A stretch of 64,000 bases of DNA from Tolypeutes matacus (Eukaryota > Chordata > Mammalia > Cingulata > Chlamyphoridae): positions 48,448,706-48,512,705 of the forward strand of contig JAKSZT010054304.1 of NCBI GenBank assembly GCA_026826555.1, in the 5' to 3' direction. Below, piece by piece: positions 44,507 to 56,200 of the stretch. The notes under the pieces were generated by a model. The model did no database searches. It was given only the letters and a program-made list of their open reading frames with translations, and had not been told where the DNA came from. The position numbers and the translations under genes are program-made. The first letter of the stretch is position 1; the number at the start of each line of letters is the position of its first letter.

Positions 44507-44608
44507 TGCCATTCAGGTTTTGTTTGTTTTTTAGGAGGTACGGGAATTGAACCCCGGGCCCTGTACGTGTGAAGCAGGCACTCAACCCCTGAGCTACACC
44601 TGCTTTCC
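44507..44608 (-). repeat. DAS SINE monomer
   Basis: Reverse head with B box 'gggaattgaaccccgggccc'. Flanked by TCATTAAATTTTT (44494-44506) and TCATTAAACTTTT (44609-44621), a 13-bp duplication with one mismatch. Confidence 0.85.
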
Positions 44609-44984
44609 TCATTAAACTTTTAATGAGTACTTCCTTTTTGCCCTGCACAGTGAGACCAGCAAGACCACCTCAAGCGAGGAAGGCAAAATGTGAAATCTTA
44701 ACTGCAGCTCCCATAAGAATGAAGGGTTTGCTAAATAGAGGCATAAGCAACTTGTGGAAGTCCAGAAGAAGGAGTGGTGATTTAGACCTGGCGACTCTGG
44801 GGAGGCTTTATGCAGGGCATGGCACTTGGACTAGACCTTGAAAGATGAGCAGGATTTTGATAGGGAGAGAAAAATGAGGAAAGGTTTGCCTTATTCCACC
44901 AACTGCACCTACCACACCAGATCAGAGATTTTAAAACATCGCCCTTTTATCACACCAGCCTTGGTGTGGTACACCCCATCATAT

Positions 44985-45135
44985 GACATGGATTTCAGTC
45001 CAGATTGTGATGCCTGTTTGTGCAAGTCACATGACTTCTCTGAGCTTCAATTTTCTCATCTGTAAAATGGGAATACTAGACATTTCACAGAATTGCCATG
45101 ATGAAGTCATTCAAGCCAATAAGAGGTGGTCAGTG
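44985..45135 (+). repeat. MIR SINE
   Basis: 'tcacatgacttctctgagct' then 'cttcaattttctcatctgta' and 'aaaatgggaatactagacat' in sense order. Confidence 0.75.
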
Positions 45136-45211
45136 CCTTTTTCTTGAGTAAATATGTCTAACATGGCGTTTTACAAGGAACTTCCACAAACGTTTTAATT
45201 CCCCAACTTTT

Positions 45212-45473
45212 AAAAAAATTTTATTTATCACTGCCCCCCGCCGCCACTTGTGCTCGCTGTCTGCTTTTTGTGTCCATTTGCTGCGCATTTCCTCTGTGTC
45301 TGCTTGTCTCCCTTTGTTGCACCATCTTGCTGCGCCAGCTTTCTGTGGGCACGGGCTGTCAGCTCTCCGTGGGGGCGGGCCAGCTTGCCCTCACCAGGAG
45401 GCCCCGGGAACTGAACCCAGGGCCTCCCATATGGTAGACGGGAGCCCAACCACTTGAGCCATATCTGCTTCCC
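45212..45473 (-). repeat. long-form DAS SINE
   Basis: Reverse long form with an extra GC-rich body segment (CTTGTGCTCGCTGTCTGC, GTGGGGGCGGGCCAGCTTG). Flanked by a perfect 15-bp duplication AATTCCCCAACTTTT at 45197-45211 and 45474-45488. Confidence 0.92.
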
Positions 45474-45583
45474 AATTCCCCAACTTTTCGTTGTACTTCC
45501 TGCTCACATTCTGGCAATGTAAGGTATTACTGACCCCATTTCAGTTTGCAAGCAGTGCCCACTTTGTTAAGATGCTGAGCTCT

Positions 45584-45956
45584 AAAGTTGGAAACAACCC
45601 AGGTATCCATCAACAGATGAATGGATAAACAAACTGTGGTCTAGTCACACGATGGAATATTATGCAGCTGTAAGAAGAAATGAAGTTGTAAAGCATATGG
45701 CACCATGGATGAACCTGGAGGACATTATGTTGAGTGAAGCAAGCCAGACACAAAAGGACAAATACTGTATGAATGCGTTACTATGAACCAAATATATTGT
45801 GTAATATATTGTTTGATTCAAAAAAAAAAAAAAATTTACATGTATCCATTACATTTAATTGAGAAATGTATATATTTATTCATCTGTGTTTACTTTTTAG
45901 TTTTTAATTGTTTATGTTTTCAATTATTAAATGTACAAAATAAAGTTAAAAAAAAA
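45584..45956 (+). mobile_element. 5'-truncated LINE-1
   Basis: 'ccaggtatccatcaacagat', 'gatggaatattatgcagctg' and 'gttgagtgaagcaagccaga' are the classic L1 3' UTR, ending 'aaaataaagtt' plus A-tail. A perfect 15-bp duplication AAGATGCTGAGCTCT lies at 45569-45583 and 45957-45971. Non-coding dead copy. Confidence 0.92.
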
Positions 45957-46084
45957 AAGATGCTGAGCTCTGCATGCAATATGCTGCCCTAGAAGGGAAG
46001 GAAGCAGGGCTGGACAAGGGGTCATTCCTCAAATGTCTGTGGAGGAAGTCAACAATTCTAACTCCCCTCTGCCTTTTCTCCTAT

Positions 46085-46200
46085 GCCAGCATTTTCAAAG
46101 TGTGGCCACCTTCATTACACTCCTTTATAAAATATAGGCCGATATCCAGACTTATGGAATCAGCATCTCTGAGGGCTAGAGCTGGGAATATGCATTTTGA
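46085..46200 (+). repeat. MER5-like hAT fossil
   Basis: 'gcattttcaaagtgtggcca' and 'atggaatcagcatctctgag' match the MER5 family. Confidence 0.55.
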
Positions 46201-46289
46201 ACAATGCATGTTCATAAAACATGGGGGAGTTTGAGGGCTGCTGTGTCTGCCTAGACCCCTTTTCCCTCAGATAGTCAAAGGGCTTAAAT

Positions 46290-46553
46290 GTCCACTCCTC
46301 AGAGAGGTCTTTCCCGAGTGCCAGACTAACATAGTATCCTCTGTCATTTTCTATCCCCCTCACATGCTTTATTTTTCATCATAGTACTTTTTTATGACCT
46401 GACATTATATCACACGCATGCCTATTTGTTGTCTGGCTCTCCCACTAAAATGGAAGCTTTGTGAACATAGCCATTTCACTGTTGTGTCTGAAGTGCCTAA
46501 AACAGTGCCTGGTACATAGTGGACATTAGAGAATTACTTGTTAAATGAATGTA
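46290..46553 (+). repeat. LINE-2 3' end
   Basis: 'ctcccactaaaatggaagct', 'gcctaaaacagtgcctggta' and 'acttgttaaatgaatg' follow the L2 3' end closely. Confidence 0.8.
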
Positions 46554-47556
46554 TAAGTGCTCTCTGCCCTTGAAGATGGCAGTGGTCATCAGTGCTGTTT
46601 GTCAAATATTTCCAGTATTTCTCCCCATTCTGAGCACATGCTAGGATTGCACTTCTTGCTCCCCTTGGGGAACGTGGGGCCATTTAACTAGTTCTGGCCA
46701 ATGAGCTCTGAGAGGAAGTAACTGGCGCTTTTTAAAGCTGATGTGGGATCCTCCAGGTTCTCTGACTACCCTCTGGCATGGTGACTGGAGACATGAGACA
46801 TGCCGGCTGCAGCATCAGCCTGGGTCCCTGAGTGGCCAGGTCCCCCTGCCAGCCTACACAGAACAAGTCATATGAGTGAGAAATTGGTGCTCTGTCGTTT
46901 AAAAGCACTGAGCTTTGGGGGCTGTTTCTTACTGCAGCACGCAGCACGGCCTAACCAATTCTGACTGATACAGAAATCCACTGCAGATAGCCGTACAGCT
47001 GCCGGAACTACTGGGGATTCCCTAAAAGCTTCAGGGGATTTCAGAACACTTCGAATGCCTCAAAACCAAACAAAAACAAAACTTTCCACCTCAGAAAGTC
47101 AGGCCACGTTCTATCTGTCCCTTTTCCTTCCTACCAGGGAGCTCAGTGGGGGCTGGGGCACAATCCTGGAAAGTCCTCACCCAGTGGGGAAACCAACATG
47201 CTCTGGGACCACCTCTGAGGTGACCTCACACACTGACCACACACTCAAAACTTGCTGTCATAATCCTTCCCCTTGAGAAAAAATAAAAGCAGCACACTCA
47301 CTCTGCTGGGAGTGAGTCACAGAGAAAAAGCCAGCAGCTCTGAGCCCAGAGTATCTGCCACCACAGAGGAAAAACTCTCTGTGTGGTTATCTCAGCAGAT
47401 GCTGAAGACTTAGCCTTGCAGCCTGGATGGTCCAAGACTAATGCAAAAGTTCTAAAGTTCAGGCAACAACAGATACTACCTCAAGCAATGTCCTGACTCT
47501 ACAAGACTAGGGTTTACATCATACTTTCTCTCTGGGAAGGAGGAATGAGTTGCTAC

Positions 47557-47590
47557 TGTGTGTGTGTGTGTGTGTGTTGTGTGTGTGTGG
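47557..47590. repeat. (TG)n microsatellite
   Basis: TG repeat with one interruption in the IKBKE-RASSF5 spacer. Confidence 0.9.
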
Positions 47591-48579
47591 TGAGAGGAGA
47601 TGCTGCTTGGGAAGAAGGGGGCTGGGGGCAGCACAGGATAGAAGGAGCCACATCCCAGGCAAGACGCCTCCTGTTGAAGTTGGCGGGAGGCAATTACCTC
47701 CCCCGATTTCATTTTCTTGGCTCAGGGAGTTCACGTGAACCTTAAGATAAGCTTGATAAACTTTTTGGATTGGTTACATGAAATTATCTTATCTCCATTT
47801 TCATCTCTGTTCCCATCCCAGAAGCCAGAAGGGCTCTGAGCCTGCACAGTCTCCTCCCCCTTTCAGTTCTAAGAGCCGCATCCACCACTCTACCAAATGG
47901 AGCTGCAGCAATGAAAAATAAAAAATAAAAAAAAAAAAAAACAGGGCATTTCCCTGTACAGCTCAGGGAAAGGTTTTATGCCTTATTATTCCAGATAGCT
48001 CTTAGCTTCCCAGGGCCAGAGGACAGCCTTGTCCCCATGAGGCCTGCTCTCCCGGAAATCTATGAGACCTGGCTTCTCAAACTATGCTTGGGGGCAGGGG
48101 GAGGAGGAGATGGTAATCACTGGCAATTATATCAAAAAGGGCATTTCAAAACTGGTCTTGTAATGACGAACTCTTTGCTAGATTCCTGCTTTTTCCTGCC
48201 ACTCCAAGCTGTCACCCAGAGTTCAAGCTGGGTCCACATCCTGGGCCTCACCCGGCCCACTGCACTCCTGGGAGGGAGTGATCTCCTTACTGGTCTCGTG
48301 CCTGTAGAGATGGATGGATAACAGAGGGTGGATACGGACAAACATCTTTATGCAACACAGATTTCTGCAATAGCCCCAAGAGAACTGCTAGGAGAAAAAG
48401 TGGGAGAGATGGGAATAACAGACCACAAGAGCAAATTGTACTTTCCTTTTTACACATTCAGCAGAAATCATTCAGGAATCGCCTCCCTTGGGTTTTTCTG
48501 CCATGTTCTGCTAAATTTTACCTGCCTGGTGAGAAAAAGAACTGAGAAGTCCATTGCCTATCACCACCTTAGATCTAGA

Positions 48580-48770
48580 GCGTGGTTCTCAAAATGGGGT
48601 CCTTGGAACAGTAGCATCAGCACCATCTGGGAACTTGTTAAAAATACAAACTCTCAAGCCCCTGCCCCATATCTACTGACTCAGAAACTCTGGGGCTGGG
48701 GCCCAGTGAGCTGTGATTTAACAAACCCTCGAGGTGATTGTGATGCATGCTGAAGTTTGAAAACCACTGA
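48580..48770 (+). repeat. MER5A, near full length
   Basis: Starts GTGGTTCTCAAAATGGGG, contains 'tagcatcagcaccatctggg' and ends 'aagtttgaaaaccactg', so both terminal inverted repeats are visible. Non-autonomous hAT-Charlie transposon. Confidence 0.85.
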
Positions 48771-49649
48771 TTTAGGGAAAGCAAGGTTCAGACAGGGGCA
48801 AGGAAAGGTAGAGGAGGGTAGCAAAAGCTGTGGTTTGCGGCTTACAGGCTCCTATCTCAGTTGCCTTCTGCTTTGTAACACTGTGGGGTTGGCTGCCTTG
48901 AGTCCCTCTTCCCAGGTACACTGAGGCCAGCTCATGAGGTGAGAAGCTCTGGTCTCTGGTGAGACCCAGCGACCAGGAGACACATTCTCTGCTACACACA
49001 TAGGCAGAGAACTCTATGATTATGACCAACATGAGGAAAAAGCCATGGGAAAAAGCAGGCTGGGAATTTCCTAGGCACTAGGCTCTAGAATTTTTAGGAA
49101 TTACCTAAAAATTACCTCCAAGGGGGAACCCAAAAAGCAAAAGTGAAGATTCCCCTACTGGACACTAGGGGGAGCCCCATCTCTGGCCTGGGAGGAGGAC
49201 GACGAGTCTCTTAGAGCTAGAATTTAGTCTATTCCCAAAGTTGGTTGCTGGTGGCCTCTGCTAAATCACCCAAATCTAACCCCGTGTTTTAAGAGGAAAG
49301 GTGTGATCCATGTGTCATTGTGTTAGAACTGGAGAGGACGGCAAAAACCTGCTTCTTCACCCCCAGCCCAATTTACAGTTAAAACTGGGGCCAGAGACTG
49401 GAGCGTTGGGGATGAAGCCCGCTCTGGTCCTGGTAGAAAAGGGTCTCTTCGGGTCCCACCGAACTGTAAGGCTTATTTTGGAAGGGGACAGCAGCTAAGA
49501 GAGAGGAGGATGTGACTTAGGAAGAAAAACCCCCTCAATCCACGGGATGCGAGAGCGTTCTCACAATCCAGGGTCGGCTATCACCATCACCCCAGTTTTA
49601 CAGGAAAGAGGAATAGGCAACCCCGCAGGGCTGCCGAGGGAGGGGAAAT

Positions 49650-50850
49650 CCAGGAGTGAAAGTCGCTAGCTGACAGCCTGCCGCCCCGCGAAGGCGGCTT
49701 GTCTGGTCAGCCTGGGAAGCGTCCCCCCCAAGCGCGCGTCTCTCCTCGCCGCGGGACTCGGAGCTGCTCTGCGGGAGCACGAGCCGGGGCATTCCCCACA
49801 CACGCACGCCCGCAGCCGAGGCTGCGCTGTGCAGATGAGCTGGAGGCGGGAAGGGAGGGAGCACACCCTTCAATCGGCAAGAAATTGGGGGAGATTGTAT
49901 CCTCAGCCAGCTCCTAAGCTCTTCCCTCCGGTCTGGGCGTGTTGGGGTGCGGATGGCGGGGAACGGTTTGGATCTGGTGTTAGTGGAAGAGAAGGAAGAG
50001 GGAAAGAGGCAGGGCTGAAGGCAAAAGGACCCTACAAGAATGCTTTTTCTGAGTTGTACTGTACAGAGCCGATACTAAACCCCAGGTGTCCAAAAGGCTT
50101 CCTGAAAGCGCCCCCTAAACCCACATTCGTGCTCAGGAGCCCCCCACAGTCACCCTTACCCCTCAGTCGGCCGGCCTTTCCCTCGTGTCGCCCTTCCTGC
50201 CTCTCTGAAGTGTCTCCGCCCCCGCCCCGCCCCGCCGGCTGCGGTCCCTTTAAAAGCTCGCTCATCTGGAGCCGCCCCTGCTCTCGAGGCTGACCTGGGA
50301 GCTGCGCCGCGCCGGGAGACGACCGCCGCCACCAGCCGGGCATGGCCATGGCGTCCCCGGCCATCCGGCAGCGTCCATACCCGCTCCTCCTGGACCCGGA
50401 ACCGCCGCGCTATCTGCAGAGCCTGGGCGGCCCCGAACCGCAGCCACCGCCCCCCGGCCGGTCCTCACGCCGCTGCGCCCGCGCGCCCCTCTCCACTGCG
50501 CCCGGGGCGCATGAGGGACGCGGCGCCCGGAAGACTGCCTGGGGGGACCTGGAGCCCCAACCCCGGGCTTCACGACCCCCTCGCCCTCTCCGGCCGGGTC
50601 TGCAGCAGAGACTGCGGCGGCGGCCTGGAGCGCCAGCGCCCCGGCCGCGCGATGTGCGGAGCATCTTCGAGCAGCCTCAGGATCCCCGCGTCCCGGCGGA
50701 GCGCGGCGAGGGGCACTGCTTCGCGGAATTGGTGCAGCGGAGCGGCCCGGGTTGGTGTGACCTGTGCGGACGAGAGGTGCTGCGGCAGGCGCTGCGCTGC
50801 GCCAGTGAGTGTGAGGGCAGGGGAGGGGCGCGCGGAAAGACCGCACTCCA
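49650..50850. promoter_or_regulatory. RASSF5: CpG island promoter of RASSF5 (isoform A)
   Basis: CpG-dense stretch around RASSF5 exon 1, with the densest part at 50170-50830. GC boxes (CCCCGCCCCGCCCCGCC) lie at about 50220-50237 and a TATA-like TTTAAAAG at 50249-50256, about 90 bases before the ATG. CpG-island silencing by methylation is known for human RASSF5A. The transcription start is not determined. Confidence 0.8.
50342..50804 (+). CDS. RASSF5: RASSF5 (NORE1A) first coding exon
   Basis: RASSF5A is a Ras/Rap1-binding scaffold that couples GTPases to MST1/2 kinases and integrin activation. This exon gives 154 residues, MAMASPAIRQRPYPLLLDPE to LRQALRCA, then donor GCCA|GTGAGT (phase 1). 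The N-terminal part is Pro/Arg-rich and disordered; near the end HCFAELVQRSGPGWCDLCG starts the C1 zinc finger (first His and CxxC ligands), which is completed by exon 2 outside the window. It matches human NORE1A closely. A second Met at residue 3 is a possible start. The RA and SARAH domains lie beyond the window. Confidence 0.95.
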
Positions 50851-52960
50851 GGGGCGAGGGACTGAGAGGGGGCTGGGGAGAGAGACCGCATTGCTCTCTC
50901 TGACTCCAGGGCAGCCCCCGACTTTCAAGGAAGTAATCCTTGGAGGCAATCTGCTCCTCAGTCCCCTGCCGGGCCTTCTTTAGCGACTGCCCATTACCCA
51001 GGGATGGTTATGCGATGAATTACAAATACCCCTCCGCTGACAGGTGTACGCCTTCGCTTCCCCAGATAAGCTCGGGCTGGGATTGATGGCCACAAGGTCC
51101 TTCCGTTGTCTGCGGCGCACCCCTCTTGTTTTTGTTGTAGCTTCAAACTCTGACTTTTGGGGGGAAGGGGGTTGTGAGCCCAATATCGAGATGGCCGTCG
51201 AACCCTTATTTATTAATGTTAATGGCAAAATGGCTTGCTTGTGCGCCTATGTACAAGCCCAAACCCCTCCTCTAGGGGGACCTGTTGAGACCAGGAGGAG
51301 ACCTGGATGCCTCCCTGTTTAGCCTTTGGATGGATTGGCAGGGGCTGTGAGGCTGAAGACAGGCTGAGGTCACCCTGAACCTGTGCCCCCTCCTGCCTTC
51401 TACATCTGACAGCTCAAACCTTTGGACTCTGCTCTCCTGTTTGGCTGTGCTCTGCCTTGTCCTCTTTTTCCTAGGTTCCTACACCAGTCATCATGCTCCA
51501 AAATTTCCCAACTCCAAATTGGATCCCTCTCTCCCCAGCTCTCAGTCCCTCCAGCCTCCTATGAGCCAGGTTCTTCTCAAAGCCTGACTGCAAAACATTG
51601 GGCACCCAGCGTGTAGATTTTCTGGTCAAATCTGCAGTCTTCTTGGGGGGTTATTATTTCTCTCTTACTACAGTTAGGTGTGTGTATTCCTTTAATGGTG
51701 TCCCTCCCATTTCCCCTCCCCATATTTGCTGTTGCCGTGTTTGGTAAAGGATACCCAAAGTCAAGTGTTTATATAGATATTTCACGTATCTGAAGCACAG
51801 ACAATGGCACAACCGCTAGCAAGCATCTCTTGAAATGGTTTGCATCCTTCTACAGCAGCTCCTCCGCCATGACAACAGCCCTACATCTTCCATCTGACTG
51901 CAGCACTGGGCAGCAGCAACGCCTTCCACGTCAGGAGGACCCTGCCTTTCCTCTCTGCAGCCCACAGCCAAGGCTGTACATAGGCCTCCCACTGCAGCAG
52001 GCTGTGGGGAAGGAGAGCTCAGGCCCTAAGCCAGGGCCAAATGGGAGATGGGAGATGGGAGATTGAAGGGGAATGGCGATGCTGAACCCTCCACTACCAG
52101 AACTCACACTTAAGGTGCTAATTAAGCAGGAAAGTGCAGACGTTCAATAGCTGTGTGCTGTGGGCACATGTGGAGGGCTGCTGTCACTTGACCTCACAGA
52201 AGAATCCAGAACAACTTGCCCAGGGGTGTGTTGGCTGCTTTTGCCCTCTCTAAGGTCCTGGTCCACCAACCTACACACAGGGGAGAGGTAGTAACCTCAC
52301 TAAAATGGGTTTTATTGTTCTGGAATCCCAGGGAATATGCTTCATCAGAATTCCACTTTGTATTGGCTTTTGGAGACTACATCAATTGTTGAACATTTTG
52401 CATGTGATTTTGATTTTTTTTTATTTGGGTCCATAAGAACTGGGGGTGTATTTGCATGTGTTTGTATGTGCCTATGCAGGATACTCTGCATGAATTTATC
52501 CTCACTTCATGCTAGAGTTATTTCCTTTGCTTAGTTCCTAAATACCTTCTAGTGGCAAGAGAGTTGAATCTCCAAAGACCTAGCTCCACATGGCAGTACC
52601 TCTGACTTTGTGGGACTTGGCCAAGTCTTCTTCACTTTCCTGAGTGTCCAAGGGCCCTTGCATAGCTGGTTTAATATCCTGTTCCCTGTCCCAATGATCA
52701 CCAGAGAGGAAGTAGAGCTGGAATCAAGGGGCTACAGAGAGGTGTCTCTGTCATTATTAATATTTAGTTAATTGTGAACCTGTGGCTGGATGGGAACAGT
52801 TGAAAAATGTTCTGATGTGCAAATGAGGGCTGGCAGGTGGAGACACAGCAAATCAAACTCACTGAGTATCTTTAAGTTGAAGATCTAGTTCTATGATGGG
52901 TTTGGTTTGTTTTATTTTTGTTTCAAAAAGCAAGGACCAGAAATATGAATTCAAAAAGGC

Positions 52961-53208
52961 AGTCCTGTGCGGCGATTAAGAACACATGCTGGAACCCGAG
53001 GGCTTGGGTTTGAATCCTGCCCCTGAGTCTGTGTGACCCTGGGCATCTCTGGGTCTCAGTTTCCTTCTTTACAAAATGGGGATAATAATTTTACCTACTT
53101 GGTCTAGTTAATGTGAGGCTTAAATGAATATGTTCATATATCTATGAAATGATAGAATAGTGCCTGGCAGAATGCTATGTAAATGTTGGATGCTACTGTT
53201 ATTATTAA
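52961..53208 (+). repeat. MIR SINE, nearly full length
   Basis: 'gcggcgattaagaacacatg', 'gggtttgaatcctgcccctg' (B box), 'tctcagtttccttctttaca' and 'agtgcctggcagaatgctat' are in consensus order. Confidence 0.88.
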
Positions 53209-56200
53209 TCGCCTCCCATCCAACAACTGCATGACAATTAGTCGGGGCACCTGGCACTTCCTAGTAGCACCTTTCCCAGCAGCGAGTACAGTTTTCAAAC
53301 TCTGTCTGGTTTCCTGCCTTAGGGAACAAGCGAGTGCCATAAGCATCCCAGGAAGTGAGGGTATTAAGCGACCTCTAGAAATGCTTCAATGTCTACAGGG
53401 GGAGCCGCTGTGACTGAGGAGCAGCCCCACGGAGGGCCCCTTCTGCCTAGCACAGACATCACCAAGCCGTCAGCCTTTCTCTTTGTATCGTTGTGCCAAG
53501 AAGCGTGCCAGGCACAGGGCAGTCTTAAATATTGGCTGACGAAGGTGCTAGCTTATTTATACTATTAAACCTCCCTGTTTTGGGAAACAAGCAGAAGGGC
53601 AGTGGGCATGTGAATGGCAGCTGTCTGAGCAGGAGGCCGACTGGGTGGGAGCCACGTTGGCAAAATGGGCTTGTAACAAGGGAAACTTCTAGAAAACCTC
53701 CTCCCCCGGTCTGCTTGCCTTTTCAGTGGCAGGTCTGCTCCCTGAAGCTCACCCTACTTCGTGCTCTTTAACTGAGACCTGGTGACTGCTGGATTTGCCA
53801 ACAGGAACATTCAGAGACATTCATGCTAATGTCCAGGATTAAAAAAATCGTGCTTGTCAGATAGAGAAGGAAATCCAGTGGGAATCAGTGGAGAGACAGG
53901 GAGAGAGCAGTTGCGTGAGTGCCTGTGTGTGTTTTGGGCATGTCCAGCATTCCAGGAGGGATCAGGGAACAACAAATAACCTGAGAAACTCACCAGCTGC
54001 CCTTTGCCTTGTTCTCGGCGAATGACCCCTTCAGGTCATGGACCCTTCCTTCTGTAGGAGGCACACAGAGTGGACCTTTTACCTTTCATCCCGTTTTGGT
54101 GGATACATAAGCCCTCCTGGACTGTAAATCCACCCTTTCTAAAAGTCTACTGTTGAGGGAATGGTCTGGCAAATGGGGAAACCCACATCCAGCTCCCACA
54201 TCCACGGAGGCAGTGCTTAAATGTATTGTGCACATGGTGAGAGAGCACCGTGTCGAGTCTCAGGAGGGGAGTTGTTTGGAGCCGTGATTAAGTGTTTGGA
54301 ACGACAGGGTGGAAAGGGGGCCCTGGGGCGCATCTCGGCTCTAATTGTGGAAGGAGTCTGGACAGCCGTGTGCCATGGAGCCGGGCAGGGAGAGGCTGGA
54401 ATCTCACAGGGCCCCTTGCCTGGCCTCCCCTCTGGGCCCATTTACCAGCCACTCGGTCCTGCCCACCCACCCCGTCAGCAGTTCCTTGCAGAAGAGCCTC
54501 TGGGGCATCTATTCCCCCTGTGGCAGAGAAAGGTATTCAAGTCAGGCATCTTGGACAGTGGCCTGTGTTGTCCTAAGGGCCCCCGTGTTTATTTACCTAG
54601 AGCACTTGGAAGGTATTTGTCCAGCACACAAGTGCTGAAGTGTGTGGCTGGAAGTGCTTTCATTGATTTAGGCCCATGTTTGGCTTTGGGAGGTAGGAAA
54701 ATCAAACACTGAAATGGCTGTTTTGTTGTTAAAAATGGCATCCCTCATCCTCAAGTCTTCTCCTACCCCCGGTCCTAACTGGGATCTACTTCTTGGGAAA
54801 ACTCCTATTGGAGCGAGTGTGTTTGGGGACAGGGAAGGGACCTGGCATGCTTTGAGAGAGGCCTTCTAAGGCGCCCAGGCTACATCCCCTGTCTCTTCTC
54901 CCTGCTTCTTGTCTTCTCAAAAGATAGAAGTGAAAGGATTAAACATGGGCTTGATTTCCCCCCTATTCATCAGGGCATGGAAATTTCTGATTATGGAGTG
55001 AGGGGGGCTTGAATCCCAGGTACAGTAAAAAATGATTAATGCCACTTGTCTGCCAGCCTAATTAGACTTGGTAATGAACGTGTCTGTTTGCCTGCTGATC
55101 CTGGGGAGTTAGTTATTAGATGGAAGTGAACTGACATCTCCCTTCAATATTGAGGGTTTGGTCTGGGATCCTCTGTCTTCTCCCCAAGTTGACTGGTGAG
55201 TCAGCCTGTGCCCAGGCTAGCAAGGAGGCCTTGAGTGGCAGAGAAAAAGACAGCCCCCAGCCCTGCCCCAAGGGTCCCTGTGTGACAGGTGGGTAAATTT
55301 ACCCTGCCTGGGGAAACCCATCTCCTGTCCGCGAGGTGTGTGGGCCGCTCAGGGGCCAGAGGCCTGAGGGGAGCCGGCCAAGGCCCATGCCAGGCCCAGC
55401 CCAGGTCTGAGAATGCGCACAAGAAGAATTCCTTGCATGGCAATAATGCTTTTTCTCTGAGGAGCCCAAAGTACTTTCATGCTCGCTGCCACATTCATCC
55501 TCAAAATAGCTTCGTGCAATCAGGAGGCAGGGATGCTTCTGCCCAGGTCTCATGTTGACAGGAGGACTCACCTGTCTAGGGGTCACCTGTCCACCTAGCT
55601 AGAGAGGGAGGTAAGGTTAGAGCCTCGTGAACAGGGTTAGGGTCAGGCTTCAAGGTGGACCCTCCTTTGGGCCCCGGGCCCAGCACCTGGGATGCTCTTT
55701 TACCTGAGTGCTCTCCCAGGACACTCTCCCTGCTCCTTCCCTCCCCCTCGCTCCTCAGTTCCCATGAATGGATGCTGCTTGCCACTCTTCCCTTCCCTGG
55801 GGTATTATTAAGGCTGATGAGGAACCTGGAAACACAGCTCTGGTCTCATTAGAGGCCCTTCCTGCCCGCATTCCTCAGATGGCAAGGTGAGTGTTCTTGG
55901 GTGGGTGAGTATTTGTGGGTGTACAAAGCACGCAGTCACCCCCCCAGCCCCACCCCCGCCATTCCGTTCCCCAGGCGCACATCAGCACCAGCACGTGTAC
56001 TCTCCCTCTCCTTGTGCTCGCAGACCAGGGCCTGTGCTGGTGGCAGGACGCTTTCTGCCTCTCCAGATGTCTCCACCGCCTCCAGCCCCAGCCCCGACCC
56101 CCTTGCAGGGCTCTGCCTCGGCTCTCCCTGGCTGGTTGGGAGGCGCTGGCAACAGCTGGTGCTAGCAAGGCCAGCCCTGACTGGGGAGATGGTTTCGCGT

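Larger units (their letters stand above)
40081..49650. other. intergenic region IKBKE-RASSF5
   Basis: About 9.6 kb with no supported gene. It holds a trimeric DAS SINE, two further DAS copies, an L1 tail, L2, MIR and several MER5 fossils. Candidate alternative IKBKE end at 40950-41100 is treated as a finding. Open frames elsewhere are short and repeat-derived. Confidence 0.7.

Noticed and set aside
45584..45956. possible retrovirus or intact LINE
   Set aside because: Only an L1 3' tail is present; no open frame for reverse transcriptase or any viral protein was seen in the window.
50262..50891. 209-residue open frame antisense to RASSF5 exon 1
   Set aside because: Made of Arg/Ala/Pro/Gly from CpG-island composition and mirrors the real coding exon.
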